NCBI RefSeq assembly: GCF_002288525.1
Contig: NZ_CP023067.1
Location: 1,798,001 to 1,862,000 of the forward strand
Reading direction: 5' to 3'
Length of the DNA: 64,000 nt
DNA from: Sinorhizobium sojae CCBAU 05684
GTDB taxonomy: Bacteria > Pseudomonadota > Alphaproteobacteria > Rhizobiales > Rhizobiaceae
Below are positions 57,551-64,000 of the stretch, in pieces; within the stretch, counting starts at the first letter, position 1, and the number at the start of each line of letters is the position of its first letter. The notes beneath the pieces were generated by a model. That model saw nothing but the letters and a program-made list of their open reading frames with translations, was not told where the DNA came from and made no database searches. A program made the position numbers and the translations under genes.

Positions 57551-58279
57551 TCACCAGGCGCAAAGCGACCGCGACGTCGGTGTTAGGCATGTCGCTTCGA
57601 TTCTCCGCCAACAGTGGCCGTCCATCCGTGGATAGACTTCGTCCGACCAACCGACGTGCTGTAGCAACTGCTCTTGATGGCGGGCTGCACTTTCCACGTC
57701 CTTATGGCACTCGAACCAGACAAACACCGTCTCCCCCTCACGAACCGGGAGCCTCGGAAAGCCGTTTACGCTTCGCTCCGTGACAAATACAGCTTCTATA
57801 CGGGCGCCTGCATCCAGCAATATTGGCAGTGCATTTTCACTGAAGAACTTTGTGAATTCGTCCTCCGTCCCGGGCGCCAGCGAGCAGATATTCACGAGAA
57901 TGAGGCCGTCTGGTTGGGGCCGCGTCATCTCCTGTTTCCGTTGTAGGTTGTGTGAGAACGGTCGCACGTCGCCTGCCGACCGCAGGAGCAGCACATTATC
58001 TGAATTGAGCATCGTCTCGTTGGCCGCCGGACCATATTTCTTCCAGATCGGACCCGAGTAGAAAGAACTAAGCGCTTCCGTTCGTGATTCCATATCCTTG
58101 AAAGAGCGTACCCAGACGAAGGCATCGGGATCGTCCAGGTCGCGGAACTCGCCCTCGATGCGCATGCCCAGTTCTTCCTGCGGCTCTACGAATTCACTGT
58201 CAAACAGGGCGATCAATGCCTCCCTGCCTCCCGGGCGCAGCCGATAGCGGCGGAGTTCATACACAGTGTGCGAGTTCAT
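57551..58279 (-). CDS. NIPSNAP-family protein
   Basis: 242 residues consisting of two NIPSNAP (dimeric alpha/beta-barrel) domains. The first starts TVYELRRYRLRPGGREALIA with EFRDLDDPDAFVWVRSFKDM; the second contains GLILVNICSLAPGTEDEFTK. AGGAG precedes the ATG at 58279. The function of bacterial members is unknown. It is divergent from a TetR gene with a shared inverted-repeat operator, so it is probably repressed by it. Confidence 0.85.
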   Translation of the reverse strand: MNSHTVYELRRYRLRPGGREALIALFDSEFVEPQEELGMRIEGEFRDLDDPDAFVWVRSFKDMESRTEALSSFYSGPIWKKYGPAANETMLNSDNVLLLRSAGDVRPFSHNLQRKQEMTRPQPDGLILVNICSLAPGTEDEFTKFFSENALPILLDAGARIEAVFVTERSVNGFPRLPVREGETVFVWFECHKDVESAARHQEQLLQHVGWSDEVYPRMDGHCWRRIEATCLTPTSRSLCAW

Positions 58280-58289
58280 GGAAACTCCT

Positions 58290-58333
58290 AACAGGTCAAT
58301 CATCCTGTTCTACAGGAGGACGATTGACCTGTT
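58290..58333. promoter_or_regulatory. 12-bp inverted-repeat operator of the TetR/NIPSNAP pair
   Basis: AACAGGTCAATC (58290-58301) and its exact complement GATTGACCTGTT (58322-58333) are separated by 20 bp, in the divergent region between the two genes. The spacer itself contains CCTGTTCTACAGG. This is the expected layout for a TetR-family site controlling both promoters. Confidence 0.82.
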
Positions 58334-58376
58334 TTGTCAAGGGCGTATTGTAGTCGAAAATCTCAAAAGGGCTCCG

Positions 58377-59003
58377 ATGATCGAAAACAAGAGAACCAAT
58401 GACCCCAAGGGCGTGCGTCGCCGGATTATCGACGCAGCCTATGATGCCTTTGTGACCCAGGGATACCTGGCAACGGGAATGCTAGAGCTCCGGGCCAAGG
58501 CCTCCGTGTCCGGCGGTGCTATGGCATATCATTTCCCGGCAAAGCGGGATCTCGGGCTCGCGGTCATCCGCAGCCGTGTAGCCGAAGCCGTACGAAAGAC
58601 ATGGATAGACCCGCTTCATGGGTGTGCAGACGCACCAAGCGCCATAGATCGCATTTTTGGAAACATCATCGGAGAATTGGCACGCAAAGGCTCGGTTCGC
58701 GGCTGCCCCCTCAACAACATGAGCATGGAGGTCGCCCAGCACGATGATGAGATGCGCGATGCGCTCGGTGGTGTTTTCGCCATTTGGCATGAGGCGCTGT
58801 CGGCAAAGTTTCAGTCGGACATCGACTCAAACCGGGTTGTCGGCATAGACCCTGGCAGCCTTGCCACGCTGGTAGTCGCCGCCTATTCCGGAGCCATGGC
58901 GATAGCAAAAGCCAGCCAGGATGTTCGCCCGCTCGTCGACTGCCGTGCGGAACTCGCGGCGCTTATGACATCGAAATATTTCCCGAGGGCTCCGGCCAGC
59001 TGA
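58377..59003 (+). CDS. TetR-family transcriptional regulator
   Basis: 208 residues. N-terminal HTH at about 12-60 (VRRRIIDAAYDAFVTQGYLA, ASVSGGAMAYHFPAKRDLGL); the C-terminal ligand domain has GCPLNNMSMEVAQHDDEM, similar to the TetR_C_33 group with a reactive-looking Cys before PLNN. I chose the ATG at 58377 after AAGGG; the open upstream region covers the operator. It is divergent from the NIPSNAP gene. Confidence 0.9.
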   Translation: MIENKRTNDPKGVRRRIIDAAYDAFVTQGYLATGMLELRAKASVSGGAMAYHFPAKRDLGLAVIRSRVAEAVRKTWIDPLHGCADAPSAIDRIFGNIIGELARKGSVRGCPLNNMSMEVAQHDDEMRDALGGVFAIWHEALSAKFQSDIDSNRVVGIDPGSLATLVVAAYSGAMAIAKASQDVRPLVDCRAELAALMTSKYFPRAPAS

Positions 59004-59432
59004 TGCCCGCTCCGACGTGAGCGGCCTTGGAGGAATTTTGTTGCACGGCAGCAACAAGTCGAGGCCGAGCGGCCATCAGCCGAGAACGTGCTTCCTGGCG
59101 TGCAGCAGGATGGCCTGCCGGCACCGCCTTACCGAAGCCTTCCTTCGACGGGCGCTCCGCCTTCTTCTGTCATCCACCGCATGCACGATCGGGAGATTGT
59201 CGCCGGCTCCTGCCACTATGGCTGCGGCCGGTTGAGTGCGGTCGCGCTGCGGCCTGAGAGATCGGTGATTGCTGCGATCCTCTTCACGTCTCGGGCGCCT
59301 CTGTGGGGGCGGTACCGAGCACTTCATCCAAGTCGGTGATCTGCTGGGCCGCGCCGACCTTGCTCGACATCGTTGTCTTGCCGTTCGCGATAACGACGAG
59401 GACGTGACGCTCTGGCGTTTCAAATTGCAGGC
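59004..59432. other. Intergenic region with a possible gene remnant
   Basis: 429 bp. On the minus strand at about 59325-59425 a short open stretch reads RHVLVVIANGKTTMSSKVGA and ends soon after with DLDEVLGTAPTEAPET. It looks like the C-terminus of a protein lacking the rest. No start, no ribosome-binding site and no family recognised. The remaining sequence is featureless. Confidence 0.35.
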
Positions 59433-60029
59433 TTAACAATCATTCGCTGGGCGGAGCGATTTCATCAGAAGCACCCAGTGCTCCGTATCGGTCTCCCAGC
59501 CTTCTTTCACACAGGGGAGTGTTGCAGCTTCTTGGTAGCCATGCCGCTCGTACAGTCGTCTTGCACCTGTATTGTTGCTGGCGACGATGACACTCATCCG
59601 GCGAAGCGACTCATCCTGCGCTAATCGTTCTGCAACATCGAGCAGCCGTGAACCAAGCCCTTGCCCGCGGTACTCGGGGTAGCAGGCCAGCACATTGACG
59701 TACCAGCTTTCGAGTGCCTTGTTCTCCAGTTCTTGAAGCGGCCGGAACAGGGCGGGGAAGTCATCGGCAATTGGCTCGGGCTCGGAGCCGATCGGGTAGC
59801 CGGTCAGACTTGCTACCGCACCGTCTCCAAAGTCCACAACGACGATCTGGTCCTCGCGCACCTTTTGTAGTTGCCGGGAGCGACCGATCTCCCAAGGATC
59901 CTGTCCCTCCTTTGCAAGTCCCTCCCAAATGTACAAGGGCAAACCCTCGCCAGCAAAGTTGACGAGATCGGCCAGCGCCCTTGCATCTGCTTCGCCTGCG
60001 AGGCGTAGGGGTGGCTCAAGCCGGATCAT
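59433..60029 (-). CDS. GNAT-family N-acetyltransferase
   Basis: 198 residues. The acetyl-CoA-binding motif A is YRGQGLGSRLLDVAERLA at about residue 118, preceded by the beta-strand SWYVNVLACYPEY and followed by SVIVASNNTGARRLYERHGY. The N-terminal half is longer than in the smallest GNATs. GGAGATCC precedes the start at 60029. The substrate is unknown; the gene is solitary. Confidence 0.9.
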   Translation of the reverse strand: MIRLEPPLRLAGEADARALADLVNFAGEGLPLYIWEGLAKEGQDPWEIGRSRQLQKVREDQIVVVDFGDGAVASLTGYPIGSEPEPIADDFPALFRPLQELENKALESWYVNVLACYPEYRGQGLGSRLLDVAERLAQDESLRRMSVIVASNNTGARRLYERHGYQEAATLPCVKEGWETDTEHWVLLMKSLRPANDC

Positions 60030-60181
60030 GTGGATCTCCGGAAAGTTTCGGGCGGAAATCTATCATAGGCGGTTTTTCGAATGACGTCAGGTGATCTTCA
60101 ATTCGTCCTCACCGCCCGACCGATCAGCGCTCGCGCATGATCACCGCAAAGACGACGCCGGAGGCGAATCCCGGAAGGGCG

Positions 60182-60793
60182 CTAATTAGGCCTTGCGCTG
60201 CCTTCGTACATGAACGTCAGTGGCTTCGGCCCTCGCATATAGCCCGTCTCGATCCGATCGATCCGAAAGCCTGCGTCTTCTATCAATGATTGGATCGGTC
60301 GGTTGAGGTGACAGCCACCACTGATGCGACGCCAAACCGGCGTGAGGCTATCCTGCCACCAGCGCACGCCCCGATCAGGCGAGAGCCCGTGCTCGACGAA
60401 CAGCAGCTTGCCCTGGGGCCTCAACACCCGGCGCATCTCCGCCAACGCCGTCGCAGCTCCGGGGATCGTGCATAAGGTCCAGGTCGTGACGACGGTGTCG
60501 ACGCTCTTGTCCTCAAACGGAATGGCTTCCGCAGAAGCTTCGATGAAATCGACCGACAGTCCAGAATACGGCACGCGACGGGCCATGGTGAGCAGGGTTG
60601 GGTCAGGCTCCAGCGCCAGAACTTCCTGGGCGACCGGACGGTAAAAGGGCAGATTCAGGCCCGAGCCGCTGCCTATCTCCAGAACGCGGCCCTCCGCCGC
60701 TCCGATCACGCGCTCGCGATAGGGATGCAGGCGCTCGTTGCGCATGGACAGATCGCACAACTTCGGCAGGATCACATCTCTGTATATTCCCAT
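60182..60793 (-). CDS. Class I SAM-dependent methyltransferase
   Basis: 203 residues. SAM motif I is VLEIGSGSGLNLPFY (about residue 38); motif II VLALEPDPTLL; post-II FIEASAEAIPFEDKSVDTVV; then EMRRVLRPQGKLLFVEHGLS, all typical of the UbiE/Methyltransf_11 family. GGAGGAG lies 7 bp before the ATG at 60793. The substrate is unknown. It follows the small exported protein gene on the same strand after about 140 bp. Confidence 0.9.
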   Translation of the reverse strand: MGIYRDVILPKLCDLSMRNERLHPYRERVIGAAEGRVLEIGSGSGLNLPFYRPVAQEVLALEPDPTLLTMARRVPYSGLSVDFIEASAEAIPFEDKSVDTVVTTWTLCTIPGAATALAEMRRVLRPQGKLLFVEHGLSPDRGVRWWQDSLTPVWRRISGGCHLNRPIQSLIEDAGFRIDRIETGYMRGPKPLTFMYEGSARPN

Positions 60794-60935
60794 CGCCGCT
60801 CCTCCGAATTGACGCAACGGTCTGCGCCTATGGACTGCGTTTCGCGGTTTCCGGTCTGATCTGCTTCCGATCTCCCGATGACCACTTGCCAGGCTCCTCC
60901 TGGTGAGCGGAGGCTCAGTGGAGTTCGATGCAGCC

Positions 60936-61247
60936 TTACTCCCACTCCCCTCCCCAGATGACCCGGCCGCCATAGCGATAAGCAAATCGCTCGGCCTTGC
61001 GGCAACTTGTCGGTGGCGGCTGATGCCCGGCCGGGCGATCGTAGAACCAAACGCGGCAGAGTCCCGGCGGAGGCAAGTGGCCAGGGGGAATGCGATCTGA
61101 ATAGCGCTGGTGATTATTCCAGCCGCCTTGCCGATCCCCTCTCCAGACAGGGGACGAACGATTGCCGCTCTCGTCCTTGTAAGGGTCAGCAAGTGCGGGC
61201 GAGGTGATCAGGACGGAAGCAGCAGCGAAGAAGAGATATTTGAGCAT
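60936..61247 (-). CDS. Small exported protein with PPPG-CR-W motif
   Basis: 103 residues. Signal peptide 1-20 (LKYLFFAAASVLITSPALAD). The mature part has the pattern IPPGHLPPPGLCRVWFYDRP and GHQPPPTSC, a short motif seen in many small exported proteins of proteobacteria, framed by Arg/Gly-rich segments and ending GGRVIWGGEWE. AGAGG precedes the ATG. The function is unknown. Confidence 0.75.
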   Translation of the reverse strand: MLKYLFFAAASVLITSPALADPYKDESGNRSSPVWRGDRQGGWNNHQRYSDRIPPGHLPPPGLCRVWFYDRPAGHQPPPTSCRKAERFAYRYGGRVIWGGEWE

Positions 61248-61382
61248 TGCATGCCTCTTAAGTCTATTCTTGATTGCATAGGCCGCAAATGTGGCCTGAA
61301 CACGCGCTGAGTAGCTCAATAACGGATACCGTTCACCGATCGCCTTGTTCAATCGAGGTCCCGAAACGACAGGAGCATGCCC

Positions 61383-61790
61383 ATGCCCCCGATGCCCGCC
61401 AGAATCGTCCACATCTCGATCGCGCGCGATTGGCGCGAGGTCTATGCCTTCATGGCGGAGCGCGAGAAGATGCCGCTTTGGGCCTCCGGCCTCTCCTCCG
61501 GGCTGACGCGCGACGGCGAGGATTGGATCGCGCCCGGGCCGCTCGGCAATGCCCGCGTACGTTTCGTGGCCAAGAATGATTACGGCGTCGTCGATCACCT
61601 GGTCACCTTCGAAGACGGCCGGCAGGTGCAAAACGCCCTGCGTGTCGTGCCGAACGGCGACGGCGCCGAGGTGATGTTCACCCTGCTCAGGCAACCGGGG
61701 ATGAGCGATGCGCAATTTGCCGACGACGCGGCGTGGGTGGAAAAAGATCTCGCCACGCTTAAATCCATCCTGGAATCCGACAAGGACTGA
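61383..61790 (+). CDS. SRPBCC/polyketide cyclase-like protein
   Basis: 135 residues resembling the START/SRPBCC helix-grip fold: IVHISIARDWREVYAFMAER at the start, LGNARVRFVAKNDYGVVDHL in the middle and a C-terminal helix DAAWVEKDLATLKSILES. I chose the ATG at 61383, spaced 7 bp after AGGAG; ATGs at 61377 and 61392 are alternatives. The gene lies 19 bp upstream of the VOC protein, so the two form a likely operon. Confidence 0.8.
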   Translation: MPPMPARIVHISIARDWREVYAFMAEREKMPLWASGLSSGLTRDGEDWIAPGPLGNARVRFVAKNDYGVVDHLVTFEDGRQVQNALRVVPNGDGAEVMFTLLRQPGMSDAQFADDAAWVEKDLATLKSILESDKD

Positions 61791-61809
61791 TTGGAAGGAC
61801 GGGAACGAC

Positions 61810-62163
61810 ATGAGCCGCAAAGAGAACGACCGCCGCATCGATTACGTCGAATTCAACGTCGCGGATATCGCCGCCAGCAAGGCCTTCTATGGCAGCGCCT
61901 TCGGCTGGACCTTCACCGATTACGGGCCGGAATATTGCGAGTTTGCCGATGGTCGGCTGACGGGCGGCTTCACCACGCTCGGACCGGTGCGAAGCGGCGG
62001 ACCACTCGTCATCATCTATGCCGACCGGATCGAGGAAGCGCAGGCCGGCGTCGAGGCGGCCGGCGGCAAGATCGTCAAGCCGATCTACGCCTTTCCCGGC
62101 GGACGGCGTTTCCATTTCACCGACCCGGACGGCTATGAACTGGCGGTCTGGTCGGAGCAATAG
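61810..62163 (+). CDS. VOC (glyoxalase/bleomycin-resistance fold) family protein
   Basis: 117 residues. RIDYVEFNVADIAASKAFYG, the FGWTFTDYGPEYCEFADG segment, the loop GGFTTLGPVRSGGPLVIIYA, and the terminal FHFTDPDGYELAVWSEQ with the conserved Glu are typical of VOC proteins. It is probably co-transcribed with the SRPBCC gene. The activity is not predictable. Confidence 0.9.
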   Translation: MSRKENDRRIDYVEFNVADIAASKAFYGSAFGWTFTDYGPEYCEFADGRLTGGFTTLGPVRSGGPLVIIYADRIEEAQAGVEAAGGKIVKPIYAFPGGRRFHFTDPDGYELAVWSEQ

Positions 62164-62491
62164 AGCATTCTGCAGTCAGGTGAGATCCCCTGCCGGCGCA
62201 CAAATGCGGTAAAACCAAACGAATAGCACGCAGGGCACAAGGAGTATGAGAAATGCGGCTCGAGCGGTGGCGCGGACGCACATGAGCGCGGCCCGCTCCC
62301 GAACTGACGAGCGCGACAGTTTCGCCGTCACTTTACTTCCTCAAGGGCCAGGGACCCGCCCCCCAAGGGCCGACATGAGAAGTGGCGGCACTTGATCGAG
62401 AATTGCACCCAGCGGCTCGAGAAATGGCGCCGGATCGCCACCGTTACGGCAATACCGACAGAAGCTTAGGAGCCATAGCCCGCCTCTCTCT
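62164..62491. other. Intergenic region with a copy of the 35-bp repeat arm
   Basis: 328 bp between convergent VOC and AraC-type genes. It contains the arm-like sequence at 62229-62264 and nothing else I can identify. Confidence 0.5.
62229..62264 (+). repeat. Solitary copy of the outer arm of the 33766-34037 element
   Basis: CGCAGGGCACAAGGAGTATG and the following GAGAAATGCGGCTCGAG match the right arm of that element (34003-34037) with few changes, including the AAGGAG and ATG. No complementary partner is visible within the next few hundred bases. Confidence 0.75.
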
Positions 62492-63559
62492 TCAAGGTTT
62501 TCCCGGACGTTCGGCTTGGGAACCAGGACGAGCATAGTCGGGAATCTTGAAGCGTCGCCGATAGCTCCCGGGCGACAGGCCGGTGACGCGTTTGAAGAGG
62601 CGACGGAAGAAGGCAGGCTCCTCGTAGCCGGCCCGCCAGCTGATTTCGTCTACCGTGTCTTCTGTCCGCTCAAGACGACGCTTGGCGTCTTCTACTCGCA
62701 GGCGCTGCACATAGGCGATCGGGCTAAAGCCCGTGGCGTTTGTGAACCGACGTTTGAAGGTGCGTTCGGCAAGACCAGTGCGCCGGATCATCTCTTCCAC
62801 GGGATTGGCCACAGAGAAGTGTTTGGCAACCCAGTCTTGGGCCGTCTGAATCGCCTGATCGCCGTGTTCCTTGCGCCCCTCGAATACGATGTAGGGTGCG
62901 AGCCCGTCCTGATGCCATTGGAGGGCGAAGGATCGTGCGACGCTCTGTGCCGAGGTCGCGCCGGCATGGCGGGCTATCAGGTACAGCACCAGATCGTGCC
63001 ACGTCATGGAAGCGCCGGAAGTGATCAGTTCCTCGCTCTTACCGGAGACGACCAGCACGCGCTCCGGGCGGATCGACACCTCCGGAAAGGCGCGGGCAAA
63101 GGCTCCCGCATAACCGAAATGCACCGTCGCTTCCTCGCCATCGAAGAGCCCGGTTTCGGCGAGCAGGAAAATGCCTGAGCAGGCGGAGCACAGGAGTGCG
63201 CCACGGCTATGCATCGTGCGAAGCCAATCGACCAGTTCTGGATGCAGATCCTTCTGCCAGCCCTCCGGGCCAAGCAGGATCGATGGGACGATGATGATAT
63301 CGGTTTCACTGAGTTCATCGACGCTGCGCTGCACCATAACCGGGATGCGGCTGGCTAGTTCCAGCAGGCCGGGTTTGAGCCCAACGATCTCGACGTGAAA
63401 CGGCGGTGCCTGCAAACATACGATCTCCGACAACGGCATCATGGCAAAGGCGTTCATCACGTCGAAGATGCCGGAGAGCGTCGATACGACGGCCTCCGGA
63501 ATGGCGACGAGGCTCACGTGGAACGGCTCGGATCTGGTCGCAACGGTATGGTGCTGCAT
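62492..63559 (-). CDS. GlxA-type transcriptional regulator (DJ-1/PfpI + AraC domains)
   Basis: 355 residues. The N-terminal DJ-1/PfpI-like domain spans about 12-195 (VSLVAIPEAVVSTLSGIFDV, LLCSACSGIFLLAETGLFDG with the nucleophile-elbow Cys). The C-terminal AraC domain with two HTHs is at about 235-335 (VEEMIRRTGLAERTFKRRFT, VDEISWRAGYEEPAFFRRLF, followed by KRVTGLSPGSYRRRF). I chose the ATG at 63559. It is divergent from a methyltransferase gene that it may control. Confidence 0.9.
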   Translation of the reverse strand: MQHHTVATRSEPFHVSLVAIPEAVVSTLSGIFDVMNAFAMMPLSEIVCLQAPPFHVEIVGLKPGLLELASRIPVMVQRSVDELSETDIIIVPSILLGPEGWQKDLHPELVDWLRTMHSRGALLCSACSGIFLLAETGLFDGEEATVHFGYAGAFARAFPEVSIRPERVLVVSGKSEELITSGASMTWHDLVLYLIARHAGATSAQSVARSFALQWHQDGLAPYIVFEGRKEHGDQAIQTAQDWVAKHFSVANPVEEMIRRTGLAERTFKRRFTNATGFSPIAYVQRLRVEDAKRRLERTEDTVDEISWRAGYEEPAFFRRLFKRVTGLSPGSYRRRFKIPDYARPGSQAERPGKP

Positions 63560-63585
63560 GTCAACGCCTTGTAGCGCATCGGCCC

Positions 63586-63605
63586 GAAAATCGGACCCGA
63601 TTTTC
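63586..63605. repeat. Short inverted repeat upstream of the GlxA-type gene
   Basis: GAAAATCG/CGATTTTC around GACC, a small palindrome of a type frequent in rhizobial intergenic DNA. It lies 27 bp upstream of the regulator start; an operator role is possible. Confidence 0.4.
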
Positions 63606-63809
63606 AAAAAGCGCGCTACCTCGATTCATGAGCTTACAGCAACGCCCGTACGGACGCACCGGTACTATAGCGGGAGCAAGAATAACGCTGTCGGTTTGGC
63701 ACAAAAGACCCGATTCCGGAAAATCCGGCTCTGCCCGTCTTCTCCTGTCTCTGCGATTCTTCGAGCCAGCCGCCGCCCTTCCCTGGGCGCGTTGACAGGA
63801 GACATTGAT

Positions 63810-64000
63810 ATGGAACACACCCACCACGGCACAATCGATTCTGCGAAACTCAACGCGCTGGTCGCACGGGCGATCGAGGACTTATCAGCCGGCTACGGCG
63901 GCGTCATGATCAGCCTTGGTAACCGGCTCGGCCTGTACAAGGAAATGGCCGGGGCCGGCCCGCTCAGCGCACGCGAACTGGCCAAGCGCAGCGGATGCGC
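63810..64000 (+). CDS. Methyltransferase N-terminus (runs off the window)
   Basis: The first 63 or so residues: MEHTHHGTIDSAKLNALVAR, then MISLGNRLGLYKEMAGAGPL and SARELAKRSGC. This is the winged-helix N-terminal domain that precedes a SAM-dependent methyltransferase domain in a common family. AGGAG lies 10 bp before the ATG. The catalytic part is outside the window. Divergent from the GlxA-type regulator. Confidence 0.75.
   Translation, partial: MEHTHHGTIDSAKLNALVARAIEDLSAGYGGVMISLGNRLGLYKEMAGAGPLSARELAKRSGC

Overview
The window is GC-rich chromosomal DNA of an alphaproteobacterium of the Rhizobiaceae, most likely Sinorhizobium/Ensifer. The evidence is the UvrB with its Rhizobiales-type C-terminal tail, the znuABC-zur locus, fixGHIS, two DctP/TctC-type transport systems, a beta-mannosidase ABC operon next to gnd, DUF982, and several dispersed palindromic repeats of the kind common in rhizobial intergenic DNA. 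All gene calls come from reading the sequence; no database search was run.

Layout. 1-6.7 kb: the 3' end of uvrB, a degenerate remnant of a J-domain gene, a secreted glycine-rich repeat protein, the intact J-domain gene, a cold-shock gene, dusA and three small conserved-looking genes. 6.9-8.2 kb: an FAH-family hydrolase and a gamma-carbonic anhydrase-like protein. 8.3-13.1 kb: a zinc-homeostasis block, znuC-znuB-zur divergent from znuA, followed by a COG0523 GTPase. Three Zur-box-like palindromes lie in front of these transcripts. 13.1-15.3 kb: an SDR gene and a graveyard of two frameshifted, 5'-truncated PLP-enzyme genes. 15.4-21.5 kb: a GH43 glycosidase, a subtilase with a poly-Asp tract, a divergent ECF sigma/anti-sigma pair, an exported (NSSS)13 protein and a multi-pass membrane protein.

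21.6-27.8 kb: a hypothetical protein, a TRAP transporter of the FcbT/TakP type (its binding protein is convergent to the membrane subunits and shares a bidirectional terminator) and an aldo/keto reductase. 27.9-38.8 kb: a co-oriented mannoside-type catabolic operon (binding protein, two permeases, ATPase, GH2 beta-mannosidase, sugar isomerase, Gfo/Idh/MocA dehydrogenase), divergent from a LacI regulator with matching operator-like palindromes. A 272-bp structured element with perfect 35-bp inverted arms sits between the permease and ATPase genes. 38.8-41.0 kb: a 225-bp MITE-like insertion with an 8-bp target duplication, a small gene, and gnd. 41.5-49.3 kb: a tripartite tricarboxylate transporter (tctCBA) plus LacI, divergent from an IlvD/Edd-family dehydratase, a DHDPS-family aldolase and an RraA-like protein. 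This looks like a sugar-acid uptake and degradation cluster.

49.5-64 kb: a RibD/DHFR-like protein, an MBL-fold hydrolase, a BON-MscS channel, fixGHIS (cbb3 oxidase assembly, with a FixK/FNR box but no fixNOQP in the window), a NIPSNAP/TetR divergent pair with a 12-bp inverted-repeat operator, a GNAT acetyltransferase, methyltransferases, small stress or metabolic proteins, and a GlxA-type AraC regulator. The most unusual signals are the MITE inserted into a palindromic repeat, the nested inverted-repeat element around the ATPase start codon, and the sigma/anti-sigma/serine-repeat/subtilase locus.
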